NCBI RefSeq assembly: GCF_958295425.1
Contig: NC_081154.1
Span: 8,255,341 to 8,319,340 of the forward strand
Length of the DNA: 64,000 bases
Source of the DNA: Solea solea
Lineage: Eukaryota; Chordata; Actinopteri; Pleuronectiformes; Soleidae
Direction of reading: 5' to 3'
In this document: positions 13,640-27,005 of the stretch, in pieces
How positions within the stretch are numbered: position 1 is the stretch's first letter
Layout: every line of letters starts with the position of its first letter
Position numbers and translations under genes: made by a program
Notes under the pieces: model-generated
The model's database searches: none
Seen by the model: the letters and a program-made list of their open reading frames with translations, nothing else
Told to the model about the DNA's origin: nothing

Positions 13640-14400
13640 TCACTAATAACGTCCAAGTGGCAAGCGGTGAGGGACATTTGGGGATTGGACACAAGACCCC
13701 TGAGTGTCCCCCTGGTCTTCTTGGCCCCTCCTCCTCTGTCAAAAACCTTAGTGTGACTTTTGATAGTGCTTTTAAATTTGATAAACAAATCAATTATGTG
13801 ATAAAGAAAAGATTTTATCAGCAAAGGTCAAAGGCTACCTGCCCCTAAAAGATCTGAAAAGGGTAATCTATGTTTTTTTATAATCTCACAGCTGGATAAC
13901 TGTAATTTATTGTATTTTGGTATTGACCAGTCATTGATGCAGCGTGCCTTCCGACTGGGGAAACACAAATATCAACATATCAACATATCAACAATAGATT
14001 TATATCACGCCAGTATTGGCCTCGCTCCACTGGCTACCAGCACGTTTTAGGATTGATTTTAAAATCCTGTTTGTTTTTAAATTAAATGGGCTGGCACCGC
14101 AGTATCTGGCTGAACTGCTGCACATGCACGTTCCCATCAGAGCGCTTAGTTCAGCTAACCAGCTGCTACTGGAAGTCCCTAAAACTAAAGACCAGAGATG
14201 ACCGAGCCTTTGCAGAGGCAGCTTCAGACGTGCCCAGTCTCTTGAGATCTTTAAATCTTCTTTAAGATTTTATGTTTTTTTTTATGGTTTTTCTATGTCT
14301 TCTATTGCACTGATATTCATTGACGTCATTCTGTGCAGCTCTTTGGTCAACCTCGGGGTGTTTTTAAATGTGCTCTATAAATAAAATTGGAGTTGAGATT
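13640..14400 (+). mobile_element. L2/CR1-like LINE relic, 3' end of reverse transcriptase region
   Basis: Broken frames on the plus strand encode peptides typical of the C-terminal part of fish L2/CR1-clade LINE ORF2. One is 'VKNLSVTFDSAFKFDKQIN' near 13,740-13,800; another is 'SLHWLPARFRIDFKILFVF' followed by 'LNGLAPQYLAELL' near 14,020-14,120. The relic ends in the characteristic 'gtgctctataaataaaatt' tail near 14,372-14,390. Frame breaks and missing blocks show it is 5'-truncated and dead. It is an old non-LTR retrotransposon, not a gene. Confidence 0.8.
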
Positions 14401-16064
14401 CAAGAATGGATTTAATGACAGTGAGGAAAACTACAACCACAAACAGACACGTTGGCCAAATCCAAATACCTGGACTTCTCTACGGACACAAGAGCGCTGA
14501 TGAAATCTGCAGTCAAGACTTTCAGAGACCTTAAACAAGAGCTATGATACAAAATGGATTTAGTGACGTCAATTATTAGTTTGTTGGAAGTTTTTAGACA
14601 GACAAAAGTTTGAGGAGTGACGTAGATAAACATGTCACTCTAGGTAAACCTAGATAAATGGCAAATGTTTTTAAATTAACTGCAAACTGAAACTGACACT
14701 GTAGATTAATCCACATAATCTCTGTGCCAGCTCTTGCTTTCAGCCTTGCAATATAAAGTTGGCAAATAAACCTTTGCAATTAGACACTCAATGTTAGATG
14801 TAAGATTATCCAATATGGATGTTTAACTCTTGGAATAATCTGTTGCTCTACAGCATGAACATGAATGAGGTCTAAACTCTAGGTTCTCATATACATTACT
14901 TTAATGTGACGATTAAGTCATTCATTTTATGTATATGGCCAAAGGGTTTGAGCTCAGTTGTTGCAAAACTGCAATGGCTGCACTTTGTTTCTTCCCTGAG
15001 AATCTCAACATCATACTCAAACAGATTAAAACGTGTCAGTGGCAGGAGCAGAGGTCTGTGAGCATGTCAAGAGCACTGCAGGGAAACACATCCTGTCCTC
15101 CTCCTTCCTGCTGTCACAGCAGCAGATACAGCCTAACAAGCATGGCTGGTTCCACGGGTTCGTTCCTCGTGGTGTATTGAATGGAAACGTAAAGTGCCAA
15201 CCAAGCCCAGCAATCAGCAGCAGGTTCCCAGAAAACTATGTCACTGGCCACGGGTTCATTCATCAACCAGAAATGAGTTTGTGCAGCCCATAATGGGACA
15301 GGGAACACAATGATGCAGGATGAGAAAAAAATAATGACGCCATTAGGATTTTTCTTTTTACATGATAAACATGCAATTTACTCTCTCAATCACCAAAGCT
15401 AACAGACTAACAGTTTTAGGACCAAAATGGAGCGTGATAAACAATTCTCTGTGGAATTGTGTGTTGCCTGCAGCCTGAATGCAACACACTGACAGTAACA
15501 CATAATTTCCCTGCCCGTTGATGGAAAGGAGAAATCTATTTTCTAACATCTCTCAGCTTTATCTCGCCTCGGCGTTCATCAGCCGCTTCTGTTGAACCTG
15601 GACTAACACCTATTATCGCTTCTCCAGGAGAATAATTACCTAGTAAATGATTATTATTGCCAACAAAAAAGATGTGAATAAGCAGAGGAGATAAAAAATT
15701 ACACTGCAAAAAAGTGACAAAGGCAAAAGAGGATTATACCAGTCCCCCCTTCCTGCTATAACCTCTCTGTGCTCACAGAGAGTTACACATTTTTACTCAG
15801 TTACACAGTTTACGCAGCATTATACAGGATTATGGTGCAGGCTGACTGTTTTGGAGATAAATTTGACTGTGTCTGAGCTGCGCTTGACCTATATCCTTAA
15901 CTGGAGCAATGCAGCAATGTCATCCTGAAGGGAAATGCCTCATTAGTTTAAGGATGCTCATGTGAATGTTTTCTGTGCCAAAGGACAGATGGGTATTTTT
16001 GAAGACTTAAATGCTACTTCAATAGTAAAAAAAAAATAAAAAGAAAATTGCTCATTGTTGAGTT

Positions 16065-16235
16065 TCACTCACTCGCTCATCTTCTTCCGCTTTATCCTTC
16101 ACATCGCCAAGCTTGCTGGTGCCAATCCCAGCTGACATAGGGCGAAAGGCGGGGTGCACCCTGGACAGGTCGTCAGTCCATCACAGGGCCACATAGAGAC
16201 AAACAACCATTCACTCGCACACCTACAGTCAGATG
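16065..16235 (-). repeat. SINE fragment (tail half, minus orientation)
   Basis: Same family as the copy at 9,760-10,121: 'ttccgctttatcc', 'gctgacatagggcg', 'aggcggggtgcaccctggac' and 'caaacaaccattcactcgcac' are recognisable. The tRNA-like head is absent. Confidence 0.7.
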
Positions 16236-18234
16236 TTGATGTCAGGCTGTGTTGTAGCTGCAGTGGCACTATTGGCTACTCTAAATGTCAATCAATAAGG
16301 CAAAGGGAAACTCCCCTTCCGCAGCTCTTTTTAATGGAAATGTCGAGAAGAAATAGACCTGTGTCTTGATGAGTTTAACTCTTTCAGACCCTTTTTTTAG
16401 GTTTCCTTGCAGCATAGGAAGTTTTTACAAGTGCTGCAGCATCATAAAGGACCTGTATGCAGAGGGGGTATATAAGAAAACCTATAAATCCTCCTATGGG
16501 AACTCTATCTGGCTTAAATAACAAGAGACTGGTGTATTATTCATCATTGGCAGCAGCTTTTTCAAGTTGTTTCAGAAACAAAGCATCAGGTTCAGTGAGT
16601 TTTAGGCTACACTCCCTGAGAAAGAAAATGCTATGTCGAGGTATTTTTGCCATTTAAAGCCATACATATGCAGTATCTTCAGATGGATATATCGACCATT
16701 CCAAAAAACAAAACAAATAAAACGTTAGAAAACGTTTACGTACGTGGCCTTTATATCTGCAGGAAACGAGGACAGTATTACAGTAGTTTTCTGAGCTATA
16801 TCACAGGCCAGGTGATGCCAAGGTCATGGAGGAAATATCACCAATTACCTGTGTCTCCAGCCGTCAGGCTCCGTGTTGGAGTCTCTACCTCTAAATATGA
16901 CTAATTGCCCTGGCTGTTCTGCTTCTTATGATACAGGTTAAAACTCATTACCAAGATGTTCCGCCTCATTGGGCTCTGGTGCTCTGGCTCTCAGGCAGAT
17001 GAGAGGAAATAAATAAGCACCTGGCGCTCCACACGCACACACACATACACACACGTATGTTTCTACATTCATGAATAATTGGCTGGTTTTATCTATTCAG
17101 ATGCATTAGCACTTTTGTACCTTCGAGCACCAGTATGGCACAATTCCAGTAATTTTTTGTAAAGGCTAAATGGCCTCCAGGAATTTTTGATACCTTTGCC
17201 AAGTCCACTCTAGCAAGGCATTAGCTGCAGTAATACTTTTATCATTGATTTGTATCAGCAGCTCTACCTGCAGTAAGCGTAGGTGTGCAAGGTAGTAGAT
17301 GGGTTGACCACAAGGTCCTTTCTGCCGTCAGCAGAGCAAAACAAACAGGTGATAGTGCACTTAGAGCAATGTAACCTTCACTTAATAATAAACATGAAGC
17401 AAGTTCTCCAGGCAGCAGGTCAACCTGTTTTCTGATTTCACAGCTGCCATCTGACTGAGCTGAGAGAGACATGACAATAGTTCCAAAGGGTTAAACAACA
17501 CTTGCCAATGGTGCAGTGTTGACACATGACATTAACTTTTAGTTACATGCTAAGGGTGGAGTTGACAAATAAAAGGGAAGACAAAGACTTGACAACACTT
17601 ATTGAGAGTGAAGTTACAGCTACGCCTCTTCAACTAGAAAATACTGAGATATGTAGATCAAACGGCGCTTTAATTGCTTGCGGGCGCCAGAATGTTTTGG
17701 GTTTTTTTACTTTAATTTAACAAGCCTCAGGTCCTTTAGATTTATCAGTAGAATTAGGCCTCCCAGGAAAAACGAAAAAGCATTGATACAAATAAATCAC
17801 TCAAACCTAAACACATTAATCTGAAGTGTCCTTACAATTGCATACTATGTGTCACCATGTTTGAATGGCACAGTATGTGAGGCACTAACCAAAACTTGGA
17901 CTCTAACGTCCAGGACTGAAAAAGTAGCTCTTAAGGAACCAAAACCAACCTAAAATTCCCCAGATATAAACCTGTTTTATGATTGGCCTTCCCCACGAGT
18001 GTGGCTGAAGATTACTGCTCCTGTGTATGAAACCTCCCAACAGTTGTGTCCAAACTCACTTAAACTGATTGTACCCAGAGATGCCTGTTGCCATGACAAC
18101 ATTAAACATCCCAATGGCCAAATTGTGCATACGTCTTTCTCCTTCAGCCACACCATTTACTGTGTGTAATTTCCTTTCCTGAATATTAGAAGCACTGAAA
18201 AGCTCATTTCTGTATGTTCATGGTCTAAAACACT

Positions 18235-18325
18235 GTGTATGTATACAGTATATACATATATATATACACATGTACATATATGTATATATATATATATACA
18301 TATACATATATACGTATATAATATC
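18235..18325. repeat. TA/CATA-rich microsatellite
   Basis: A run of TA, CATA and GTATA units over about 90 bases, with strong local palindromic potential. No coding content. Confidence 0.85.
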
Positions 18326-20333
18326 TGCTTGTCATGGCACAACAACAACTGATTCATCAAGGCCTAAAAAACCCAGGTCTGGGGTAACTTGAGGACAAAA
18401 TTAAATAGATGTATTTTCATGAGTCATTGGATTGAAACCAGCTGCTCACTGACATCTCTAACAAGCTTTACATACACAAAACTGGCAGTGTGTGAGTAAA
18501 TTTGGGAAAGCATGCATTTAAATTATTTCAAAATGTTGGGGGGGGGGGCAGTTCATCCACCGATCGTCATTATTACCATAATACCACTGCAAAGTTCTCA
18601 GACTAAAATGAGGCAAGCATCGCAAGGTTTAGGCCAGATTCACACTACTCTGTTTTTCATTGAAAAACATAAATTCTGCTCTGGATATGACTACCGTTCA
18701 CAATTCATTACTTTAACATTATCAATGTTGTGGAAAAGGGGAATAAATGTGTCTCCTCATAGCTCCATCTTGAATTGGACTATATTGCTTTCTCAAACTT
18801 CCTGGCCTTTTAAACTCTGTTGCATATCTTACACATTTCCAAGGGGCAAGGGGTGGGTAAAAATGGGTAAAAGGGTATTGTCTAAACCACTACAGAGGAG
18901 AAAACATGCTTCCTGTTTACACCTGTATGTATACTCATGCTCAGAGTACCTGTTTGGTCAGGTGACATACATTTTCAGGTGTGTTTGTGTGGTGAGGGAA
19001 AGTTCATCTGGAGACCAATTGGTGGACTCTGAAAACATAATTTTAAAAAGAAAATGTGTGGCTGCAGCCTGCAACACAAGTCTCAGTTATACAGTACATA
19101 TCAGTGATGATTGCTCAAAGACAGCAAGGGAAGGTCAGCTTCCTCTAAAATGTTGTATTTACATTTCAATACTAAACATGAGCTAGAACACGATGAAAAC
19201 GTGTCACGAGTTTGTTTTCGTATTCCCGTAGCAGCCTCCGCATTAAAACCACTGTTCTCTATGGTACGGCACATAATAGTCTTGTTTCACTGTGGTGAGC
19301 AGCAAAAACATTACTTCCACGGAAGCTCAGCTTCTCTGGGAGTAAATGGAGCAGGGTATGGGCAAGGACGCTGGGATTCTGCATAATGATTGGAGGAACT
19401 GTCTGAAAGTCGGAACCAGTTTTTGATTGACAGCGTTGCAGAAAGCATATATGCACCAGCTCCTTTTTTGCCTCAGTTCTGTGTAGAACCCCCAGTCATC
19501 TGTGTAGACTTTAGACAAATAACTGGCCGTTGTGTGTTATTTGCTCTGGCGTTTAGTTTGTACATATACACTGTAAATAAAAACACTAGTATAGCATTTT
19601 TAGTTTAACATAATTAGTGCATTTCCTTGTTCTAGTTGTTAGTTTGCAGAATTTATGTTTCGATAACTGGGCCTGGAATGAGCTTCCCCTGTTATATATC
19701 ATAATCGAATAATCTGTCATTGGTCCAAAAGATATCCAATTGTTTTTCAAACCTGCAAATGACATTGTTTTCAAATTCACATTTTAAGGAGCTGAAAAAT
19801 CAGAAACCTCAACCCGATGATCAATCAATCGTTGACAATTAAGTTAGTAATTGATTAATTGAGCAATTGTTTCAACCCTCATATATGTATATAATTTATT
19901 TATGTGTTCAATTTAATCAGTTAATGAGTCCTGGCCCCACCTCCAGCAGGGCGCCCGCGGGCCACCATCCCTGTCATTGGTCAGCGGGCAGCAGCCCTGC
20001 TCCTCGGGTACCACGTCTGCTCCCTCCTCCTCATTTCAGTGCGGACATGTTCCTGCCTGCTGAGCCCAATCAATCACACACAGCGTTCACACAGCAACTG
20101 TGACCTACACTGACAGTTATTGCTTTGTGCAGAATAAAACCGGCTGAAGCCCATCGAGTGAGAGTGAATGAGTGACTATTGTAAAGCAGGCAGCAGCAGC
20201 AGCAGAGTGACCGCGACACAAATCCTCCCCGCCCCCCCGGTTCTGCTTCGACTATTGCTCTGGGTCGTGGCAGGGTAATGCTCCGGGTTCTGTGTCGTGA
20301 AAATACATGTTTATATTATGCCCACTTTCTTAC

Positions 20334-20386
20334 CTGCCCACTGTTTGGTTGGCGAGCTGTCTCATTCGGTTGAACTGCTTCTTCAT
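20334..20386 (-). CDS. arhgap17: First coding exon of ARHGAP17-like RhoGAP (partial gene)
   Basis: The minus-strand exon starts with ATG at 20,386 and encodes MKKQFNRMRQLANQTVGR (last codon split) before a GT donor read as AG|gtaagaaag. That peptide is the invariant N-terminus of the RICH-type BAR-RhoGAPs ARHGAP17 (RICH1/Nadrin) and ARHGAP44 (RICH2), the start of their N-BAR membrane-binding domain. The full proteins bind curved membrane and switch off Cdc42/Rac at junctions and at sites of endocytosis or exocytosis. The exon alone cannot separate the two paralogues. ARHGAP17 is preferred because human ARHGAP17, STX4 and SRCAP lie on the same chromosome arm (16p). The rest of the gene lies to the left, outside the window. 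It is divergent from stx4a. Confidence 0.85.
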
Positions 20387-20680
20387 CTTGTGTTTTTCAG
20401 CGTTAGCACCGCGCGGTAGAGCCTCTCCACATATCTCATTGATGGAACAAAGTCAGATCAGACGAGCAGTGTCAGTCTATAAAAATCCAGTCGGGGCATT
20501 TGTGTGAGCTAATTCCTCCTCATGTCGCTGATGAGGACGGCGAGTGTGTCTCTCTGTCATTCGCTCCGCTCCGTTGCTCCAGAGATGCTGGACCAACTCC
20601 TCTCTCCCCCCCAGCACTGACAGCTCGCTGGCGACACGACGCCTCGCACACCGTGGTGCACCATGGGAAAAGTAGTTTTC
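20387..20680 (-). promoter_or_regulatory. arhgap17: 5' UTR / promoter region of arhgap17-like gene
   Basis: The 300 bases upstream of the start codon are GC- and CpG-richer than their surroundings and contain no obvious TATA box, as in CpG-type promoters. Within them, 20,657-20,677 reads on the minus strand as AACTACTTTTCCCATGGTGCA, resembling the ZNF143/Staf site (ACTAC...CCCA...TGCA). The transcription start is not visible in sequence alone. The region is inferred from position. Confidence 0.5.
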
Positions 20681-22285
20681 ATTTAGTTATTGGCCTCAGG
20701 GCCAAATCTTCATAAACAAACCACTTAATTTACAGCGATTACATGAATGTCATCGTCAATTTTAATTGTATATGACTTAATGTAATGTTATCCACAATGA
20801 TGAATTAAAGCAAACATATATCAGTTTAGATTTGACATAAATATAAGGATGAAGAGCAGCAGTTTAATGCAGGACGGTAATGGAAATGGTCGTGTTTAAA
20901 GCCAGACGTATTCCTGAGTTGTACTGAGAACATTGGTTTTCACATATTGCTGGTTTCTATCTCCTGTCCCTAAAAAAGAAAGAAATAAAGGAAGAAAATC
21001 AACATTACAAACTATAGCAGTAAACAAAAAAAAGAGGACAGCAATTTAAAATGTTTAAATTCATTTTAAATAGCAGTAACATAACATTTTTAAGAGCTGG
21101 CACGTAGAAGATATCAATGTTACATATACAGTAGCTACAGCACACAGTTATAGAACACTGTAACAAAGTTCTATTTATTGAAACATAATATTCCATACCT
21201 ATATTACATACTGTATGATGTCTATTTATTCCGAATAATATACAGTACATATATTCCAAGTGTAAATGATAATATAGTGGTTTGTTATCATTTTTTGGAG
21301 AATTCTCAGGTTCAGTCTTCATGACAATTTTAAAATCCAGCAAAACCTGAGCCATTCACTTTGTGTGAGCAAACAGCATCATCTTGTGGCTGTGAGAGAC
21401 TATGGGTCGCTGTTGCAGGTGTCAGGCCTTGTAATGAAAAACACTGCACTGAAAAAACACTGAAAAACTGCTTTTGTTCCTTTTGTGTATCTGTGGTAAA
21501 TTCATCTATTTGGGTTTTTGTGTTCTCATTATGGTCAAATATTTTAAGTGTTTTCATGGTCATTTTGATTTAGAGGTTCTTTCCTTCCCTGTGCTTTTCA
21601 GTCTCTGTGGTCATTTTGTGTCTGTTTTCAGCCATTTTACAGCTCCTTTGGAACTCCTGTCTCTGGAATCACTTTAAATTTCTAGTACATCTCAGTCTCT
21701 GTGTTTTAAAATTGTTTCACATTTGCTCCTTCACCATTTGTTAACAGTCACATCATACAGATTATCTTAAAGCATGAGTGGTACATACCTGTTTGGAATC
21801 ATAAGAACCACAGCATCGAAACAGCACTGATAAGAGCTGGAAGAGTCACTCACAAAAAAGGAAAAAGGCAAGAAGTGAAACATGGTTTGTGTCAAATTGA
21901 TATATTTCTACATTTTTTACTATTACCAACAGGGTCTGTATTTCATCGTATCATGTTTTTGTTTTGTTTTAATTTGAAAAAAAGAAAATCAATAATGCGC
22001 ATATATATATAGAAACAATTAATGACTCAAATCATTTTAAATCATTCATTCATTCAAATATTGCACTTCCAGATCTCTGCCACGGGTGGCGCCAGTGAGT
22101 AAACGATCAATGTTTTGACGAGCACCAGAAGAAGAGCTGCTTCTGGAGGTTACTCGTTGAATTACAGTAGAGGAAAGAATAAAGTTTTTTACAGTTTGAT
22201 TATATCTTGGGAAATATTTTTCCCCACTCGGGCGTGGATTCGCAGCCTCTCTGACATTGGACATCTGTGTGCTTCAGCCTAAAAA
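20681..22285. other. Intergenic region between divergent arhgap17 and stx4a starts
   Basis: AT-rich, with no convincing exon. The last 230 bases (from about 22,060) precede the stx4a start and presumably hold its 5' UTR and core promoter. I saw no TATA box at a credible distance and no strong CpG cluster. Confidence 0.5.
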
Positions 22286-25200
22286 ATGCGTGACCGAACT
22301 AAAGAGCTGGGAAATGTGAGTTTTGAAGCAGCTAGCGGTGAACACTAGCAGCATTGCTAACTTCGCCAAGTTAACGCCGTTTACATGTAACTGTCATTTG
22401 GTGAATTGTCGTACCGCTGCAGCCTTGACGAAGAGAGCCAATACGTTATTATAATAACGACATGTTACCGTATTCTGCGTCGGAGTGTTAACTTCAAACG
22501 CAGGTTATTTCCAGCTTCCGTTTCTCCTCCAATGATCTGGCAGGCCGGGGAAGGGCAGGGCTGCACTAAACACACGCCACTCTTCAGTGATTGAGATGAA
22601 GAGAAAGCGGCGATGTTCACTTCAGCGTCCCTATTCATGTATTTACCGAAATTTAAAATACTTTAAAACCGATTGTGTAATCCCGATGATGTTCAAAGTA
22701 TAAGTACAGTAGGTTTTTGGTCATGTATAAACGTGTCTTGTGGTTGGTGAGAATTGGGAAACACTGCGAGATTGCAGTTGCTTTTGTTTTACAATAAGGA
22801 TGTTTCTCAAATCTGGGGTCTGAGAGATTAACATTTCGTAAGGAGTGTGGTCCAGAACTGACAAGTCTTGCAATTGTGTGTTCTCAATTGAATTGAATTT
22901 GACAATTGAAAATGTAGGCATTTGAAAATAGATTGTCTTTCCTTTTGCCTAACTGCAGAGGTCATTTATTCTCCTCTGTAGTGAAATCAACATATTTTTC
23001 ATAGATATGTTGCAGCAGGTGTGGATATAAAATATAGTTTATTGTTCACTAGCACAGAAGTCGTAGCAGCCTTTTCAGCCTACTATTTTTGTCATTAGTC
23101 ATATCAGTGGATCTTGGTGTGTTTGCCGATATTAAATTTTTCACACGATACCTGCTGATACCGGTATCGTGCCAATTATTAAAGTATTAACAATGATATC
23201 TTACAACCTCTCATGATAACAAGTACAGAAAACACTCAGACTTCTGCCAAGGATTATCCTTTTCCAACAGTGTCAATACATGATCCATATCACCACCAAA
23301 ATTAAAAGGTTTCTTCTTTTAGCCATAATTCACATCTCCAGGAAGTTTAATTCTTAAGTTATGCTGCTAACAGACAAAAAAATATGACTTTGTTGGCAGA
23401 GGTAACAATAAGTGATCTGAACCTCAGAGAATCAGTGGTTCAGAACTGAAAGCCATGTTTTCCCATTAATGAATTAAAAAAGGAAGCAAACCACAATATT
23501 ATAACAAAGCACTGACAGTATTTTCTTTTTTGGTCAATGTGACTACAGCATGCTGAGGCTTCAGATGATGATGAGGAGGGCAGAGCTCTGATGGTCAAGC
23601 CTGGAACCTCTTCGGCCAAAGAGGAGAAGGAGAGTGAAGCCTTCTTCAAAAAGGTGAATTCATCTAGTCTATACATTTAGCATCAGTCAACTCTAATGAG
23701 GTGTGTTGCCTTCAAATATGTCATGTCATTCTTCAACCAGTTTATTTAAGAGTAGAAATCATTATCAAAACCAAGCATCATGTGGCAAAGGGACACCACG
23801 CAGTGCAGCCACTTTTAATATTCTGTTTTGGCAACATTTTGGTCTCCCGGTCTTCTGAAAGACCGAGTATTATGGCCTGTTACAGATTAATTTACAGCGC
23901 CAAAAATACACTTGATATCACTCATCACATTTTGTCAACTATAATAAGTAATTGAATATTATTTATTGAACAAAACAAGCTACATTTTGTCATTTCATCA
24001 AGGAAATTATTAAAGCTACTTCTTTGGGAAAAAACCATACTGTGTATCCTGCTTGTTAATTGTTTCAACCAACAGTTAAAAACCCAATAATTAACACAGA
24101 GGGGAAAAAAAGCACCACCACACCTTTTGAGGGGTTGTAACCTGATTATTGTGAAGTAGCAAAACCCAAACCAGTTGTTGGTAGAACATTTAACAATTTA
24201 TTTTGATTATTTCTCGGTATGTAGGCACAAGAAATCCACGAGGGACTGCAGAGTCTCAAGAGGATGGTGTTGGACCTCGAGAACAAACAGAAAACAGTGC
24301 TCGGCGAGGCACTGCCGGAGGAGAGTAAGTAATTTCATTTTGGCTGCTGAAGATTTGGAACTGTTCTATTCAAAGAATAACCGAGAGCATTTCAAAGAGA
24401 TAATACAGTGATATTGGTAACAATTGATTTGTATAAAGCTAGTGTATTTACTCAAAGTTTTTGTTTCATAAACACATCTGTTCATGTGTTTTAGTGAATG
24501 TGTGTCCACTCCACACAGACAGAACTTACAGTGCATTGTCTCATATGGGTGCATTTGTGTGCTGAATATGTTGATTTTCCCTTGTTCAGGTAAGAAGAAA
24601 GAGCTGCAGACTCTTCGTGAAGAGATCAAAACATTGGCAAGCCAAATCCAGAGAAAGCTGAAGAGTAAGCCTTATTGGATCAATATTAGTTATTTTTGTT
24701 TTGCTAAGTTGACATCCACTTCTCACTCATCTCTCCACAGGTATTGAAACAAAGAAGGGAGAGGAGGATGGAAAATATATTCCCATAAACGTTCGGATGC
24801 AACGCACACAGGTTGAGCCATAATTGTTGCTCTTTACACCACAACAGCTTCCTTTTAAATCCATGACTTCGACATGACTCTTCAATGACCATAGCATTAG
24901 TAGCAGTAGCAGCGTTAAACACTCAAACTTTCTCCTTTCTCTTTCCAGCATGGCATCTTGTCCAAAGAGTTTGTGGAGCTAATGGGTTACTGTAACACCA
25001 TCCAGTCCCAGTACAGAGACCGCAATGTGGAGAGAATACAGAGGCAACTGAAAATCAGTGAGCACATGAAACACAGCTGTGATTTCATTAGTGGGCTGTG
25101 GTGTTAACTTCAGTTTTCATTTAAAATGACCATTCACCCTCACTGCCGCCTGGCTGTGTGTTGTCATTGTAGTTTTCACTTCATCTTAAGACATTACTTG

Positions 25201-27005
25201 CATGTCGTCTTTTTTCCTTTCTCTGTCACATTACACTTAACCTAAACTCCCCCTTATGTAGCACTTATAGTCACTATAGAGATATGAATGTTTTATGACA
25301 CTGTGGTTGTTGTTAGGAGAGGAAATGTTGTTTTCAGTTTCCAGTTGCCCTCTTGTAAAAGTCTCACTCACTTCTCACTGCAGCTGGGACCAACGTATCA
25401 GACGAGGAGCTGGATGCGATGCTCGAAAGTGGTCAGACAGATGTTTTCACTCAGAATGTGAGTATACATTATAAAAGTAAGAAGAACATCACATTTCCAG
25501 TTTGCATTGAGCTTTGTGTTGCCAGTAATTATTTGTGACGGCAATGTCCTGAAATGACATGCATGTATGAAATGGTTTGCTCTGTTGTAGCCGCTCTCTT
25601 TGCTCAAACCGGACAAGTTTGGTAAGCATGGAAGAGTAAAAATCATGTGCAGCCCTGTCTTTAGTGTCACAACAGCTCATAGTGTAAATAATGCAGACGC
25701 TTTTAATGTCCCCCTTTGTCATAGAAGAAACCCCGAGGCCTCGTGACCACTGGCAGATTTTTCTATCTCATGCATTACAACAAATAAATGTCTATTTGTT
25801 GTTGTGTGCAGATCTTGAGCGACGCTCATGCCACAAAACAGGCTCTGAATGAGATTGAGTCGCGACACGACGAGATCCTGAAGCTGGAGCGAAGCATCAG
25901 AGACCTGCATGACATGTTCCAGTACCTCGCCATGGAAGTGGAGGCTCAGGTAAAACAATGTTGACAAAACAGTCAGTGTCATTGAGGTTTTGAAAAAGCA
26001 TCTGCTTCAGTTTTGTTTTTTTTTTTCTTTCCCCTCCTGCAGGGAGAGATGGTCAACCGGATTGAAAACAACATCACCCAGTCTTCTGACTATGTGGGGA
26101 AAGCGAAGGACAACACAGAGCAAGCAGTCACTTACCAGCAGAAAGCACGCAAGGTACAATGTGGCTTCACACACACACACACACAAACGCCTAAAAGACA
26201 CAGTGAAATAGACACATTAAAAACAGTTAAGTTGACAGGGACAATGTACATGAATAAACATCACTGTAAATGTGCCAGAATTTGCTAAAAGGCTATTTTT
26301 CATCTGTAGTCCCTGGACAGATTTTGACATGTCATCCCATAAACAGAATAAAAAAGACGTTATTCAAAATTATTGAAGTTAAAAAACAATAGTAAAATAC
26401 AAACATGCAAGTAAAAACTGCTTAACAGATTCCCTTTTTTTAGCTGTTGAATTCAGCTCCATAATCGAAAACACAAGAACAAAACACTGCAAAAAGCAAC
26501 AAGTCACATAGAGCTGAATCAGGATTGTGTGTACGCAATGGTTTAAATGTCTTTTTTTTATTTATTTAAAGTTAAGGCATTTAAACACTGTAGTCCTCTT
26601 GACATTGGGCTATTTGTTATTTAGCTTGTATGTAGTAAACATCTCTAAAACAGTAAAAAAAGTATTCCGCACTGATTTGGGCTTTGCCAAAAAAAAGTGT
26701 GACACTAACATTCAGGTTTTAGAATGAATACTTACACTTATTACACCGATCATCTCCTGACCTACAAAATACAAAATATCTTTCTTGCCATTTAAATCAG
26801 GTACAAAGAAACTATACATGTACACACATGAACTATGATGTTGTCTTGAAAATGAAACTGTCAATTGTTTGTGTGTGTCTTTAAATAACTTAAATTTTAC
26901 TTTTCTGTCTGTCATCCACTGCAGAAAAAGGTTTGGATCGCCATCTGTTTGGCCATCCTCATCCTCATCCTAGTCATCTCATTGGCCGCCTCCTTCAGCC
27001 CCTAA
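22286..27005 (+). CDS. stx4: Syntaxin-4, complete 10-exon gene (copy A)
   Basis: Exons: 22286-22315, 23549-23653, 24225-24324, 24590-24664, 24741-24811, 24949-25057, 25384-25457, 25812-25949, 26043-26153, 26925-27005. All introns are GT-AG and all phases agree. The product is 297 aa, the length of human STX4. It is a plasma-membrane t-SNARE that pairs with SNAP23/VAMP2 and Munc18c in exocytosis such as GLUT4 delivery. Visible features: N-peptide MRDRTKEL; acidic linker; Habc three-helix region about residues 40-160; the STX4-like '[18 protein letters not shown]'; Qa-SNARE motif about 190-260 with the zero-layer Gln at residue 234 (last codon of exon 8, before GEMVNRIE); basic RKKK; a C-terminal membrane anchor in residues 272-297. 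The initiator was chosen because the N-peptide begins there. STX1/STX3 are less likely by motif. Confidence 0.95.
22316..26924 (+). other. stx4: Introns of stx4 copy A
   Basis: Introns longer than 300 bases are 22,316-23,548, 23,654-24,224, 25,058-25,383, 25,458-25,811 and 26,154-26,924. I see no further exon in them. 23,100-23,180 carries a 'cgatacc...ggtatcg' inverted motif, and 26,167-26,185 a CA tract. Parts of the introns next to exons 4, 5, 8 and 9 resemble the matching introns of the downstream copy. Confidence 0.75.

Larger units (their letters stand above)
1..20333 (-). other. Probable intron 1 of arhgap17-like gene (non-coding, repeat-bearing)
   Basis: This stretch lies directly 3' (minus sense) of the splice donor of the arhgap17-like first exon, and no acceptor followed by the expected second exon of the BAR domain was found, so the intron probably extends beyond the left edge. 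It is AT-rich and holds microsatellites, SINE fragments, an L2-like LINE relic and a DNA-transposon relic, all listed separately. Open frames here, including one of 224 codons at 18,512-19,186 (+), have no recognisable domain or splice context and look like chance. That it is an intron is inference; a small or divergent exon could have been missed. Confidence 0.6.

Noticed and set aside
18512..19186. 224-codon open frame on the plus strand
   Set aside because: No recognisable domain, irregular composition, no splice context, and it lies in the presumed arhgap17 intron; best explained as chance.
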